Part shown: positions 1 through 7,433 of the stretch, one piece after another
How the letters are laid out: each line of letters starts with the position of its first letter
Position numbering within the stretch: position 1 is the stretch's first letter
Origin: Syntrophaceae bacterium UBA4810
Lineage (GTDB): Bacteria > Desulfobacterota > Syntrophia > Syntrophales > Smithellaceae
DNA length: 9,353 bases
NCBI GenBank assembly: GCA_002402545.1
Contig: DHGA01000039.1
Span: 12,933-22,285, forward strand
Direction: 5' to 3'
Made by a program: the position numbers and the translations under genes
The notes under the pieces: generated by a model
Databases searched by the model: none
What the model saw: only the letters and a program-made list of their open reading frames with translations
What the model was told of the DNA's origin: nothing

Positions 1-699
1 GGCAAAAGCGTAAAGGTAGTCAGTCCCCGCTATATAAAAGAAAATAATTTACCTGTTGATGATAACGCAATCGCCAAATTTCATGAGCAGGGTAAAACGG
101 TTGTCTTTGTTGTGCTGGAAGGCAAAGCGGCCGGTGCAATCGCGCTGGCGGATTTGCTGCGGCCGGAGGCGAAAAACGCCATTATAAGTTTACAAAACCA
201 GGGTATTAAATGCATGATGCTCACCGGCGACAACAGCTTGGTGGCAAAATGGGTCTCCGACGAAATCGGCCTTGATGAATATTTTGCCGAAGTTCTGCCG
301 CAGCAAAAAGCGCAAAAAGTAAAAGAGGTGCAATCCAGAGGATTTGTTGTCGCTATGACCGGAGACGGCATTAACGACGCGCCGGCCCTGGCGAAGGCGG
401 ATGTCGGCATTGCCGTGGGCGCGGGTACGGATGTGGCGATAGAATCGGCCGATATTATTTTGGTGCGCTCTAATCCGGATGATGTGCTGAATATTATCAG
501 ACTGGCTAAAGCAACTTACCGCAAGTTGGTGCAGAATCTAGCTTGGGCGACCGGTTACAACGTGATTGCCATACCTCTTGCCGCCGGTGTTCTTTATAAT
601 TCAGGAATTATCGTCAGCCCCGCCATCGGCGCGGTTTTGATGTCGCTCAGCACTGTCATTGTGGCCATCAACGCGCGCCTGCTGAAAATAAAAAAATAA
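1..699 (+). CDS. CopB-like P1B-type heavy-metal (copper) transporting ATPase, C-terminal part
   Basis: This is the 3' end of a P-type ATPase that begins before the window; the frame is open from base 1, so the 5' end is partial. It would be an inner-membrane pump that exports copper or a related soft metal, driven by ATP through an aspartyl-phosphate intermediate. The phosphorylated DKTGT site lies upstream and is not seen. Visible are the end of the nucleotide-binding region, the TGDN motif (near base 226), the hinge motif GDGINDAPAL starting at base 361, and the last two membrane helices. These helices carry YNVIAIPLAAG and SPAIGAVLMSLST, the latter ending NA. The MSLST signature in the last helix resembles CopB (P1B-3) pumps, whereas CopA usually has a serine pair there. 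The protein ends in a short basic tail (LLKIKK). Family is certain; metal specificity is inferred from the last two helices only. Confidence 0.93.
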   Translation, partial: GKSVKVVSPRYIKENNLPVDDNAIAKFHEQGKTVVFVVLEGKAAGAIALADLLRPEAKNAIISLQNQGIKCMMLTGDNSLVAKWVSDEIGLDEYFAEVLPQQKAQKVKEVQSRGFVVAMTGDGINDAPALAKADVGIAVGAGTDVAIESADIILVRSNPDDVLNIIRLAKATYRKLVQNLAWATGYNVIAIPLAAGVLYNSGIIVSPAIGAVLMSLSTVIVAINARLLKIKK

Positions 700-838
700 C
701 AAAATCATTTTGGACAAATATAAATAAATGTCGCTTGCGGACATAAAATTTGTTATTGACTTACAGCGCCAATTAATCGTAGAAAAACAAAATTTTATGT
801 ATCAATATATAAATGATAGAAATATAAGATATCACGAA

Positions 839-843
839 AGGGG
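839..843 (+). promoter_or_regulatory. Ribosome binding site of the membrane protein at 850
   Basis: AGGGG lies six bases before the ATG at 850. It is one of the stronger Shine-Dalgarno matches in the window, and it favours ATG 850 over the in-frame ATG at 868. Confidence 0.7.
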
Positions 844-849
844 ATTATT

Positions 850-1437
850 ATGGAAAAGTATTTGTTTATGAAGAAGGTTATTGATTCAATTTCTCAGGGT
901 GATTTTTTCAGAAAGGCTTTTGCTATATTTTTAAGGGTTTTGGCGCTGGTTATCACGATCACCGGTCTTGTGGCCTGGGTGATGATTTGGAAAACCATGT
1001 CCGGGGAAACCGTTAAGATGGTCGCGGGAATCGTGATCTTCCAGATTTTGTTTGTCTTCGCGCTTTACATGGTAGTCCATGTACTGCTCATCAGAGCCGG
1101 CCAAATTGCCGAACTGCCCGAAGGCGATTACACGGTTATTCCTATTGCCTCTGTGTTTTTTAAACTTTGCGGAGAAATGTATGCTTCCTTCGCGGCGATA
1201 ATGTCTTTGGCGGGAGGTGTACTAATCTGGTTCGTCGGAAGAGAGGCGTTTTACTTTATCGGGAAAGTTTCAATATTCAAGTATGGTTTTCTGTCCGGTT
1301 CCGACTTTTTAGGCGGCCTGACCTTTATTGTCGGCGGGTGGCTGGTAGCTTTTTTTGTTTTGGTAATATTTTATTTCCTGTCTGAGGCGGTAGTAGTCAT
1401 GACCGATATTGCCAGAAACACCAAAAAAGGCAAATAG
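850..1437 (+). CDS. Hypothetical four-helix membrane protein
   Basis: I do not recognise this 195-residue protein. Hydrophobic stretches at about residues 25-47, 56-80, 97-130 and 152-183 suggest four transmembrane segments. The N-terminal 24 residues are mixed and possibly amphipathic, the 80s to mid-90s form a polar loop (RAGQIAELPEGDY), and the tail is short and basic (ARNTKKGK). There is no cleavable signal peptide and no catalytic motif. Charged residues inside the membrane region are few: E109 near the third segment and E179 at the end of the fourth. The start is supported by a good ribosome binding site. The gene is flanked by 150 bp upstream and by a strong terminator downstream, so it is probably a single transcription unit. 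The metal ATPase upstream gives only weak context. It is a real gene by its RBS, codon use and terminator; the function is unknown. Confidence 0.8.
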   Translation: MEKYLFMKKVIDSISQGDFFRKAFAIFLRVLALVITITGLVAWVMIWKTMSGETVKMVAGIVIFQILFVFALYMVVHVLLIRAGQIAELPEGDYTVIPIASVFFKLCGEMYASFAAIMSLAGGVLIWFVGREAFYFIGKVSIFKYGFLSGSDFLGGLTFIVGGWLVAFFVLVIFYFLSEAVVVMTDIARNTKKGK

Positions 1438-1479
1438 GATTAATTTGACGATGTAATATTTAACGATATTAAGTTCACG

Positions 1480-1537
1480 AAGGCGCGTTCGCGGTAAAAA
1501 CGGCAAAATTGGGATTATATTGCGGATGCGCCTTTTT
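1480..1537 (+). terminator. Rho-independent terminator after the 850-1437 gene
   Basis: The left arm (1480-1496, beginning AAGGCGCG) pairs with the right arm (1518-1534, ending TGCGCCTT) over 17 consecutive positions: 13 Watson-Crick pairs and 4 G-T wobbles. The loop is about 21 bases. The right arm runs straight into TTTTTATTTTA. The T-tract is only on this side, so termination is in the + direction. It begins 42 bases after the stop codon at 1437. Confidence 0.82.
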
Positions 1538-1759
1538 ATTTTACTGTTTCCTTGTCGTAAGTCAGATAAGCTTCAATCATTAATGATTATAGTCAAGCTG
1601 AAAAACATGATAACCAGTTATAATAATTATTGAAAATCTCTAGAAATCACAAAGTATTACATGATATTCCTAAATTGACACAAAATGTCATTTATGTTAA
1701 TTAATTTCGTTCGATAAAAGATATAAGTATTTAAATAACTTATTTAAGTTGGCATAAAA
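1538..1759 (+). promoter_or_regulatory. AT-rich, palindrome-rich control region upstream of the PTS operon
   Basis: No gene is visible here on either strand. The stretch holds several short palindromes: AATCATTAATGATT (1575-1588, perfect), flanked by AGCTT (1569-1573) and AAGCT (1595-1599); ATAAC-CA-GTTAT (1610-1621); AATAATTATT (1622-1631, perfect); TGACA-CAAAA-TGTCA (1676-1690); and two overlapping dyads at 1725-1750. Some are expected by chance in such AT-rich DNA. A perfect TATAAT at 1619-1624 has no matching -35 at 16-18 bp. The position between a terminator and a three-gene operon makes a control region the natural reading. Individual operators are inference. Confidence 0.5.
1675..1705 (+). 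promoter_or_regulatory. Candidate promoter of the EIID-HPr-EI operon with an overlapping dyad
   Basis: A consensus -35 box, TTGACA, lies at 1675-1680. The -10 box is poor: TAATTA at 1698-1703 (17 bp spacing, preceded by TGT as in an extended -10) or ATTAAT at 1700-1705 (19 bp spacing). The -35 is embedded in the dyad TGACA-N5-TGTCA (1676-1690), a place where a bound regulator could block RNA polymerase. With no good -10, this is only a candidate. Confidence 0.35.
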
Positions 1760-2518
1760 GTGAAAAAAGCGGTTTTAGCCAGGATTTTTTTAAGGTCACT
1801 TTTTATCCATGCCGCGCTTAATTTCCGGCGGATGCAGAACCTGGGCTTTGTTATGGCGATAATTCCGCTCATTCGGGAATGGAAACTTCAATCGAAAGAT
1901 TCAGAAGCGATGTTGACCAGGCATTTACAGATGTATAACAGCCATCCTTATTTTTCAGCGCCGCTTATTGGTTCAATTGTGCGTCTCGAAGAAGAAAAAA
2001 AAGGCGTTGGTGACGCATCTGATGTTTTAGCGATTAAAAACAGCCTGATGGGGCCTTATGCGGCGATAGGAGATACTTTTTTTTGGGGAGCGTTAAGGCC
2101 GTTTGCCGCAATTGTGGCGGTGGTTCTGGCGTTTAAAGGGTTTATAGTTGCACCTTTGGCTTTTTTATTGATTTATACGCCCCCTCATCTTTTTATCAGA
2201 ATAAAAGGGTTTATTGAAGGATACAGGCGAGGCAAGCAGGGAATGGAATTTATTCGCGCGTTGAATTTGCCGCGGGCAACTTCATTAGTCCGCTGGCTGT
2301 CTCTGGTGATAATGGCGTTTTTTGCCGCCTGGCTGTCTTATGCCGAGTATTCGCCATTCATAAATACCTACGGTATTGTCATGGCTTTGGCCGCAATAGC
2401 GATTGTTATGTTTTTTTATTTTTTGATTAAAAAAGGATTATCGCAAATTTACATTATTTACGGATCAGTCTCATTATTTTTTATTATTATATCATTTAAG
2501 GAATTAATTAATTGGTAG
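1760..2518 (+). CDS. PTS mannose/fructose/sorbose-family component IID
   Basis: This 252-residue protein is a mannose-family EIID, the membrane subunit that with EIIC forms the sugar channel of the phosphotransferase system. Family signatures are clear: NFRRMQNLGF near residues 21-30, RHLQMYNSHPY at 54-64, a LEEEKKG segment near 76-82, and the stretch I92-G109 containing LMGPYAAIGDTFFWG. Hydrophobic segments follow at about 111-147, 177-194, 204-222 and 228-247. Its length is a little short of E. coli ManZ (about 280). The only start is GTG at 1760, because a stop lies at 1745-1747; no clear Shine-Dalgarno precedes it. It overlaps the HPr gene by 7 bp. The partners it should need (EIIA, EIIB, EIIC) are absent from the window, since the region upstream is non-coding. 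Confidence 0.92.
   Translation: MKKAVLARIFLRSLFIHAALNFRRMQNLGFVMAIIPLIREWKLQSKDSEAMLTRHLQMYNSHPYFSAPLIGSIVRLEEEKKGVGDASDVLAIKNSLMGPYAAIGDTFFWGALRPFAAIVAVVLAFKGFIVAPLAFLLIYTPPHLFIRIKGFIEGYRRGKQGMEFIRALNLPRATSLVRWLSLVIMAFFAAWLSYAEYSPFINTYGIVMALAAIAIVMFFYFLIKKGLSQIYIIYGSVSLFFIIISFKELINW
2497..2502 (+). promoter_or_regulatory. Ribosome binding site that fixes the TTG start of HPr
   Basis: TAAGGA lies inside the end of the EIID gene, nine bases before TTG 2512. It supports the TTG start, which gives an N-terminus of normal HPr length. Confidence 0.65.
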
Positions 2519-2781
2519 AAATTAAAACTTATAAATTAAAAAACAAGCTGGGAATGCACGCTAGAGCGGCGGCTTCTTTTGTTAAAGTGGCCGATAAATT
2601 TAAATCTGATGTTTATGTCGAACATAACGGTGAAACAGCTAACGGTAAAAGCATCCTGGGAATTCTTACGCTTGCGTGCCCGATAAACGGTGAGCTTACA
2701 GTTAAAGTCGAAGGCGATGACGCGCTCGTAGCGCTTGATGCTTTGGGAGAACTGATCGAAAATAAATTTGGAGAAGAATGA
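2512..2781 (+). CDS. ptsH: Phosphocarrier protein HPr
   Basis: HPr is the small cytoplasmic phosphocarrier that takes a phosphoryl group from EI on a histidine and passes it to EIIA proteins. At 89 residues this is a normal full-length HPr. The active site is GMHARAAASF with His16 and Arg18; the usual proline of GLHxRPA is alanine here. The second regulatory site is present: NGKSILGIL with Ser47, equivalent to the Ser46 that HPr kinase/phosphorylase modifies in Firmicutes and many Gram-negatives. This suggests, but does not prove, that an HprK exists elsewhere. Translation starts at TTG 2512, overlapping the EIID stop (TAG 2516-2518), so the two are probably translationally coupled. The EI gene follows after 7 bp. 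Confidence 0.96.
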   Translation: MVEIKTYKLKNKLGMHARAAASFVKVADKFKSDVYVEHNGETANGKSILGILTLACPINGELTVKVEGDDALVALDALGELIENKFGEE

Positions 2782-2788
2782 ACGATAA

Positions 2789-4615
2789 ATGAGCCCCGAA
2801 CAAACAAAAAAAACATACGCCCTTAAAGGTCTGGGGGTGTCTCCTGGCGTGGTTATCGGCAAAGCGTACCTATTTGATCCGCTGGACAGCAATATTTCTT
2901 TTTATCGGCTTAAAAAATCTTCATCGATTCCGAAAGAAATTGAAAGATTAAAGGAAGCGCTGAAGGAATCAGAAAAGCAGCTGATGGAAATTCAGTCTAA
3001 GCTTAAAAAATCCGGGGTTAATGAACCGCTTTATATTATTGATGTCCATATTCTTATTTTAAAGGACAAAAAATTTACCAGCCGCACCATAAAATATATC
3101 AAAAGGATGGGAATAAACGCTGAATGGGCTGTCAGGTTAACCCTCGATTATTACAAGGAAATATTTGAGCAGGTAGGCGACGCCTATATAAGGGAAAGAA
3201 TCAGCGATGTTCAATATGTCGGACATAGAATACTTCGCAATCTATCCGGTGAAAAAAGAGAAATTATTTTGGATATCGGCGGAGAGGTAATCGTTATCGC
3301 GCCGGATCTTTCTCCCGCGGATACAGCACAGATGAAGATGGATAAAGTAATCGGTTTTGCTACCGATATCGGCGGTAAAACATCGCATACGGCAATTGTT
3401 TCACGCGCCATGGAACTTCCCGCGGTGGCCGGATTGGGCAATATCACCCAGATAGTTAAAACAGGCGATGAGGTTATTGTTGACGGCATTTCCGGTGTTG
3501 TTATCGTCAATCCATATCCGGACGTGATTAAAAGATATGAAGAAAAGAAGATTCATTATTCAGCGATTGACGAGGAATATCTTAAGTACGCGAAACTGCC
3601 GGCGCAGACAAAAGACGGTTATCTGCTTCATATAGGCGGCAATATTGAGTTTGTTGAAGAAATACATTCAGCAGTGGCGCACGGAGCGGAACATATCGGA
3701 CTTTACCGTACGGAATTTATCTACATCAGCCGCCAGGATTTACCTTCGGAAGATGAGCATGTTAATAACTATTTGCAGATAGCCAGCGCGAAAGAGCTGC
3801 AGTGGGCCACAATCAGAACTTTTGATTTGGGCGGTGATAAAATAGCGCCGGATCAAAAACATGTTAAAGAACTCAATCCGCAGATGGGATTGCGCGCGAT
3901 AAGGTTTTGTCTCAAAGAAGTGGAACTTTTTAAAACGCAGCTTCGAGCCATCTGGCGCGTGAGCGCCGCAGGCAATGTAAGAATTCTTTTTCCGATGATT
4001 TCGGGAATAGAAGAAATTCGTGAGGCAAAAAAATTACTTCAGGAAGCCAGAGAAGAGCTTTTAGCGCAAGGGGTTAAAATTGCGCCGCGTATGGATATAG
4101 GCGCGATGATTGAAGTTCCCGCGGCTGTGGAAATTGCCGATGAACTGGCGAAGGAAGTGGATTTTTTCAGCATCGGCACGAATGATTTAACACAGTACGC
4201 CCTGGCGATTGATCGGGCTAACGAACGGCTTACTTATTTATATGAACCGTTGCATCCGGCAATTTTAAGAATGATTAAAAGAGTGGTTGATGCAGCGCAT
4301 GCCGCAAACATTAAAGTTGCGATGTGCGGTGAAATGGCTGGTGATCCCCTTTACGCGCTGATACTTTTAGGCCTTCAGTTAGATGAGCTGAGCATGAATC
4401 ATTTGGCGATTCCGCGAATTAAAAAAGTTGTCCGTGACGCGACGGTGGAGGAATCGAAGGTATTGCTTAAAAAGGCGCTATCCTTTGGAACTTCTCAAGA
4501 AGTTCGCGCCTATGTGCAGGAATACATGATGAAGCGATTCCCTGATGAATTCGTGTGTGATGACGAACAAAATTTATTAAATAATCACAAAAAAGTATTA
4601 CCCGCAAAAAAATAA
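2789..4615 (+). CDS. ptsI: Phosphoenolpyruvate-protein phosphotransferase (PTS enzyme I)
   Basis: Enzyme I starts the PTS relay: it autophosphorylates from phosphoenolpyruvate and donates to HPr in the cytoplasm. The domain order is standard. An N-terminal HPr-binding helical region covers about residues 15-165, a phosphohistidine domain carries GGKTSHTAI with active His200, and the C-terminal PEP-binding barrel follows. The barrel shows GLYRTEF (304-310), RTFDLGGDK (343-351), NPQMGLRAIR (363-372), IEVPAA (441-446), SIGTNDLTQY (461-470), and AMCGEMAGDP (511-520) with catalytic Cys513. All key residues are present. At 608 residues it is longer than E. coli EI (575), from a short N-terminal addition and a polar C-terminal tail after about 585. 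It starts 7 bp after HPr; GGAGAAG at 2770-2776 lies 12 bp before the ATG, rather far. Confidence 0.97.
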   Translation: MSPEQTKKTYALKGLGVSPGVVIGKAYLFDPLDSNISFYRLKKSSSIPKEIERLKEALKESEKQLMEIQSKLKKSGVNEPLYIIDVHILILKDKKFTSRTIKYIKRMGINAEWAVRLTLDYYKEIFEQVGDAYIRERISDVQYVGHRILRNLSGEKREIILDIGGEVIVIAPDLSPADTAQMKMDKVIGFATDIGGKTSHTAIVSRAMELPAVAGLGNITQIVKTGDEVIVDGISGVVIVNPYPDVIKRYEEKKIHYSAIDEEYLKYAKLPAQTKDGYLLHIGGNIEFVEEIHSAVAHGAEHIGLYRTEFIYISRQDLPSEDEHVNNYLQIASAKELQWATIRTFDLGGDKIAPDQKHVKELNPQMGLRAIRFCLKEVELFKTQLRAIWRVSAAGNVRILFPMISGIEEIREAKKLLQEAREELLAQGVKIAPRMDIGAMIEVPAAVEIADELAKEVDFFSIGTNDLTQYALAIDRANERLTYLYEPLHPAILRMIKRVVDAAHAANIKVAMCGEMAGDPLYALILLGLQLDELSMNHLAIPRIKKVVRDATVEESKVLLKKALSFGTSQEVRAYVQEYMMKRFPDEFVCDDEQNLLNNHKKVLPAKK

Positions 4616-4689
4616 ATGCTGAGGCTTAATAAAACACGCGGTAATTATTAGCATTAAACACATTTAGGATTAATTAAAAGGTTTATAAA

Positions 4690-7320
4690 ATGACTGCCGA
4701 ATTAAAAACGGTAAAAAAATATTTAAATAAAAAATATTACTCTGGGCGCATTTACGAAAAGCAGGATTTTCTGCGCTTTCAGCTGGCCAAAATATTTCTT
4801 TCGCGTATTTCAATCGCGGATGAATATGTGGCATCAATAAAAGAACTCGCCGAACGCGGAGTTGTTGTCTTCGCGATTAAACAAAGAAGTAAACTAAATA
4901 CGCTTATTGTGTATGAGGTCGCGGGAAGAAAAGGGCTGCCTCAACCGGTTTATGGTCATGGAATTAATATGACCTTCTGGCAACCGTTTCCCAAAATGCT
5001 CAAGTTTTTATGGTTTTCTTTTTTTCGACGCTTTATCAGTAAGAAAAAAGCGTGGGCCGGTAAACTTACTTATCTCAAAGCCATTGTGCGCGAGAAAAAC
5101 AGCATAGTCATTCATCTCGGAGAGTCTGAGTTTATCAAAAACAAAACCGCCGAAAGCGGAATCGCCAGTCTCATAAATGTTCAGAAAAACGCCGATTTTC
5201 CCATATTCATTGTCCCGATTCTCGTTTCTTACGGCAGAAGGCGGGAAAAGGAAGACGAGAGTATCATTAATGTTCTTTTCGGACAGACGGAACATACCGG
5301 GACTATCCGACGCCTGATAACTTTCGTCCGTTATGCAAACAAAGCATTTCTCATTCCTTCCGAACCTATCAATTTGGCCGAGTATTTGAATGTATGCAGC
5401 GAAAAAACTCCGATGGAAACAATCGTTCACGATCTGCGCGGTGAACTTATTGACCGTATTGAAAAAGAGAAAACCGTAGTGGTCGGGCCAGTCCTGAAAT
5501 CAAAAGGTGAAATTATCGGAATGGTTTTAGAAGATGACAGCATCAGAAAATTCATCGACGATTACGCGGCAAGAGAAAAAAAGAAATTGGTTAAGGTGCA
5601 GAAAGACGCCAGCAGATATCTTTATGAAATCGCTGCCGACTACAGCGAAACATCTATTCAGATGTTGGAAAAAACACTAACATGGCTTTGGAACAATATC
5701 TATGATGGTTTATTAATAGATATGGAAGGTTTGGCCAAGCTGAGAAATATCGCCAGAAAGATGCCTTTGGTCATCATCCCCTGTCACCGTTCACATATAG
5801 ATTATCTGTTGATTTCCTATGTTTTATACAAAAACAATCTCCAGCTGCCTTTCATTGCTGCGGGGGATAATCTTTCTTTCTTTCCCATGGGCTACATTTT
5901 TCGCACATCCGGCGCTTTTTTTATGAGACGTAGTTTTCGGAACAATGAACTTTATTCGGAAGTGTTTGCCAAATATATGGCGATGCTTCTCAAAGAGGGT
6001 TTAACGTTGGAGTTTTTTATAGAAGGAGGCCGCAGCCGGACCGGAAAAATGATTATGCCTAAGTACGGGCTGCTCTCCATGGTCATACAGGCGCTGCAGG
6101 ATAAATACTGTGAAAATTTCGCGGCGATTCCTGTTTACCTCGGTTACGACAGGGTTATTGAGGAAAAAACGTATCTTAAAGAGCTGGCCGGAGAGCAAAA
6201 AAAACCAGAAAATACGGCCGAAATTATTAAAAGCAGCAGTATCTTACGCAAGCGATACGGGCGAGTTTATCTGAATATCGGCGAGCCTATTGTCATGAAG
6301 GAATATCTCGCGGTCCAAGAAAAACCAATTGAAAAAATGACGGTTGTGGAAAGACAGGCACTTTACAGAAAAATAGGTTATGAGATTGTTTTAAGAATAA
6401 ATGAAGTATCTGTTGTTACACCATTTGCGCTTTTGGCTGCGGTTATTTTAAGCCATGACCGCCGTGGTATTTCCCATGAAGAACTGATGGATAATCTGAA
6501 AGAATATTATGAATTTCTCGTAATAAAAAAGGTCAGATTTGCGGCTTCTTTTGCAAACAGGGAAAGAGCTATTATTGATGCCATTAATATTTATATGCAA
6601 TCCAATCTTATTACCAGATTCGCCGCGGACGAGGACGAAGAGGAAGAAATGCAAGAAGTTGTCTATTCACTGGATGAAGATAAAAGGTTGTACCTGGAAT
6701 ATTATAAAAATAACATTTTGCATTTCTTTGTGCCTTTAAGTTTTGTAGCAACATCCATGGTAAAAAGCAACGAAGACGTGATACCGTTAAGCCGTATCCT
6801 GGCGGATTATAAATATCTGAAGAGACTTCTATGGAATGAGTTTATTTTTGATGAAGAGAGAGATGATGTTGAAGAGGTTAATGGCGTTCTCGAGTATTTG
6901 TTTAACAGAAAAATGATTAGACCTGAAGAGCGTGAAGATGGAGTATGGATAGAAGTCAGAGGCAGGGGAAGAATTAAGCTTAAGTCTTTCGCTGGCCTTA
7001 TTCATAATTATATGGAATCGTACTGGATAGTAGTGCGCAGCTGTTCTTATTTAAAGAAGAGTCCTTTGGTGGAAAAAGAATGGCTTAAAAAAATAAGAAC
7101 ATTGGCGGATAGATTATACCAAAAAGGTGAAATTCTGCGCAAAGAATCACTTTCTCAATCAAACTATAGCAATGTAATCAAATTTTTGGAAGAAATGGGA
7201 CTAATATCCGGTATAGCAAAGGACGCAAAATCGGATAAAAAAGAAATAATATATTCACTGACGGAAAACAGAGCGGAAATGGAAGTTCTGCGCCGACGTC
7301 TTTTCAAATTTCTCCAATAA
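4690..7320 (+). CDS. plsB: Glycerol-3-phosphate 1-O-acyltransferase, PlsB type
   Basis: PlsB acylates the sn-1 position of glycerol-3-phosphate from acyl-CoA or acyl-ACP, the first step of phospholipid synthesis, at the inner membrane. The four acyltransferase blocks are intact: HRSHID (366-371, the catalytic HX4D), GAFFMRR (408-414), FIEGGRSRTG (443-452) and AIPVYLGYDRV (479-489). The C-terminal part (about 570-876) follows the E. coli PlsB plan as I remember it, including YYKNNILHF near 671-679. At 876 residues it is somewhat longer than E. coli PlsB (807). Residues 56-233 look like a degenerate copy of the catalytic domain: QRSKLN (65-70) stands where HRSHID stands, so this copy should be inactive. 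An acidic run (DEDEEEE, about 647-653) sits in a linker. AAAGG at 4677-4681, eight bases before the ATG, supports the start. Confidence 0.95.
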   Translation: MTAELKTVKKYLNKKYYSGRIYEKQDFLRFQLAKIFLSRISIADEYVASIKELAERGVVVFAIKQRSKLNTLIVYEVAGRKGLPQPVYGHGINMTFWQPFPKMLKFLWFSFFRRFISKKKAWAGKLTYLKAIVREKNSIVIHLGESEFIKNKTAESGIASLINVQKNADFPIFIVPILVSYGRRREKEDESIINVLFGQTEHTGTIRRLITFVRYANKAFLIPSEPINLAEYLNVCSEKTPMETIVHDLRGELIDRIEKEKTVVVGPVLKSKGEIIGMVLEDDSIRKFIDDYAAREKKKLVKVQKDASRYLYEIAADYSETSIQMLEKTLTWLWNNIYDGLLIDMEGLAKLRNIARKMPLVIIPCHRSHIDYLLISYVLYKNNLQLPFIAAGDNLSFFPMGYIFRTSGAFFMRRSFRNNELYSEVFAKYMAMLLKEGLTLEFFIEGGRSRTGKMIMPKYGLLSMVIQALQDKYCENFAAIPVYLGYDRVIEEKTYLKELAGEQKKPENTAEIIKSSSILRKRYGRVYLNIGEPIVMKEYLAVQEKPIEKMTVVERQALYRKIGYEIVLRINEVSVVTPFALLAAVILSHDRRGISHEELMDNLKEYYEFLVIKKVRFAASFANRERAIIDAINIYMQSNLITRFAADEDEEEEMQEVVYSLDEDKRLYLEYYKNNILHFFVPLSFVATSMVKSNEDVIPLSRILADYKYLKRLLWNEFIFDEERDDVEEVNGVLEYLFNRKMIRPEEREDGVWIEVRGRGRIKLKSFAGLIHNYMESYWIVVRSCSYLKKSPLVEKEWLKKIRTLADRLYQKGEILRKESLSQSNYSNVIKFLEEMGLISGIAKDAKSDKKEIIYSLTENRAEMEVLRRRLFKFLQ

Positions 7321-7433
7321 CTTTAGTTAAAAATCTTAAAGATACATTCTTTAATAGTATTCAATATTATGTCAGAACCGGCACATGATTATTTAAGTGT
7401 AAAAGTGAAAAACAAACTGATGAATTTTACAAT

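Noticed and set aside
728..744. ATGTC-N7-GACAT dyad after the ATPase gene as a terminator
   Set aside because: The stem is only five pairs and no T-tract follows.
756..784. TTGACT as a -35 box for the gene at 850
   Set aside because: No acceptable -10 occurs at 16-18 bp. TATAAG at 823-828 resembles a -10 but has no -35. The promoter of this gene is not identified.
4615..4655. AATGCT/AGCATT inverted repeat between EI and plsB
   Set aside because: Six pairs around a loop of about 29 bases, without a T-tract; not convincing as a terminator.
5008..5430. Open frame of 140 codons on the - strand
   Set aside because: It lies wholly inside plsB, opposite a conserved coding frame, and has no recognisable domain. 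Other - strand open frames (81-410, 2536-2892, 3211-3510, 8924-9151) are shadows for the same reason.
7336..7354. TTAAAGA-N5-TCTTTAA hairpin between plsB and ttcA
   Set aside because: The stem is short and very AT-rich, without a T-tract; probably chance in AT-rich spacer DNA.
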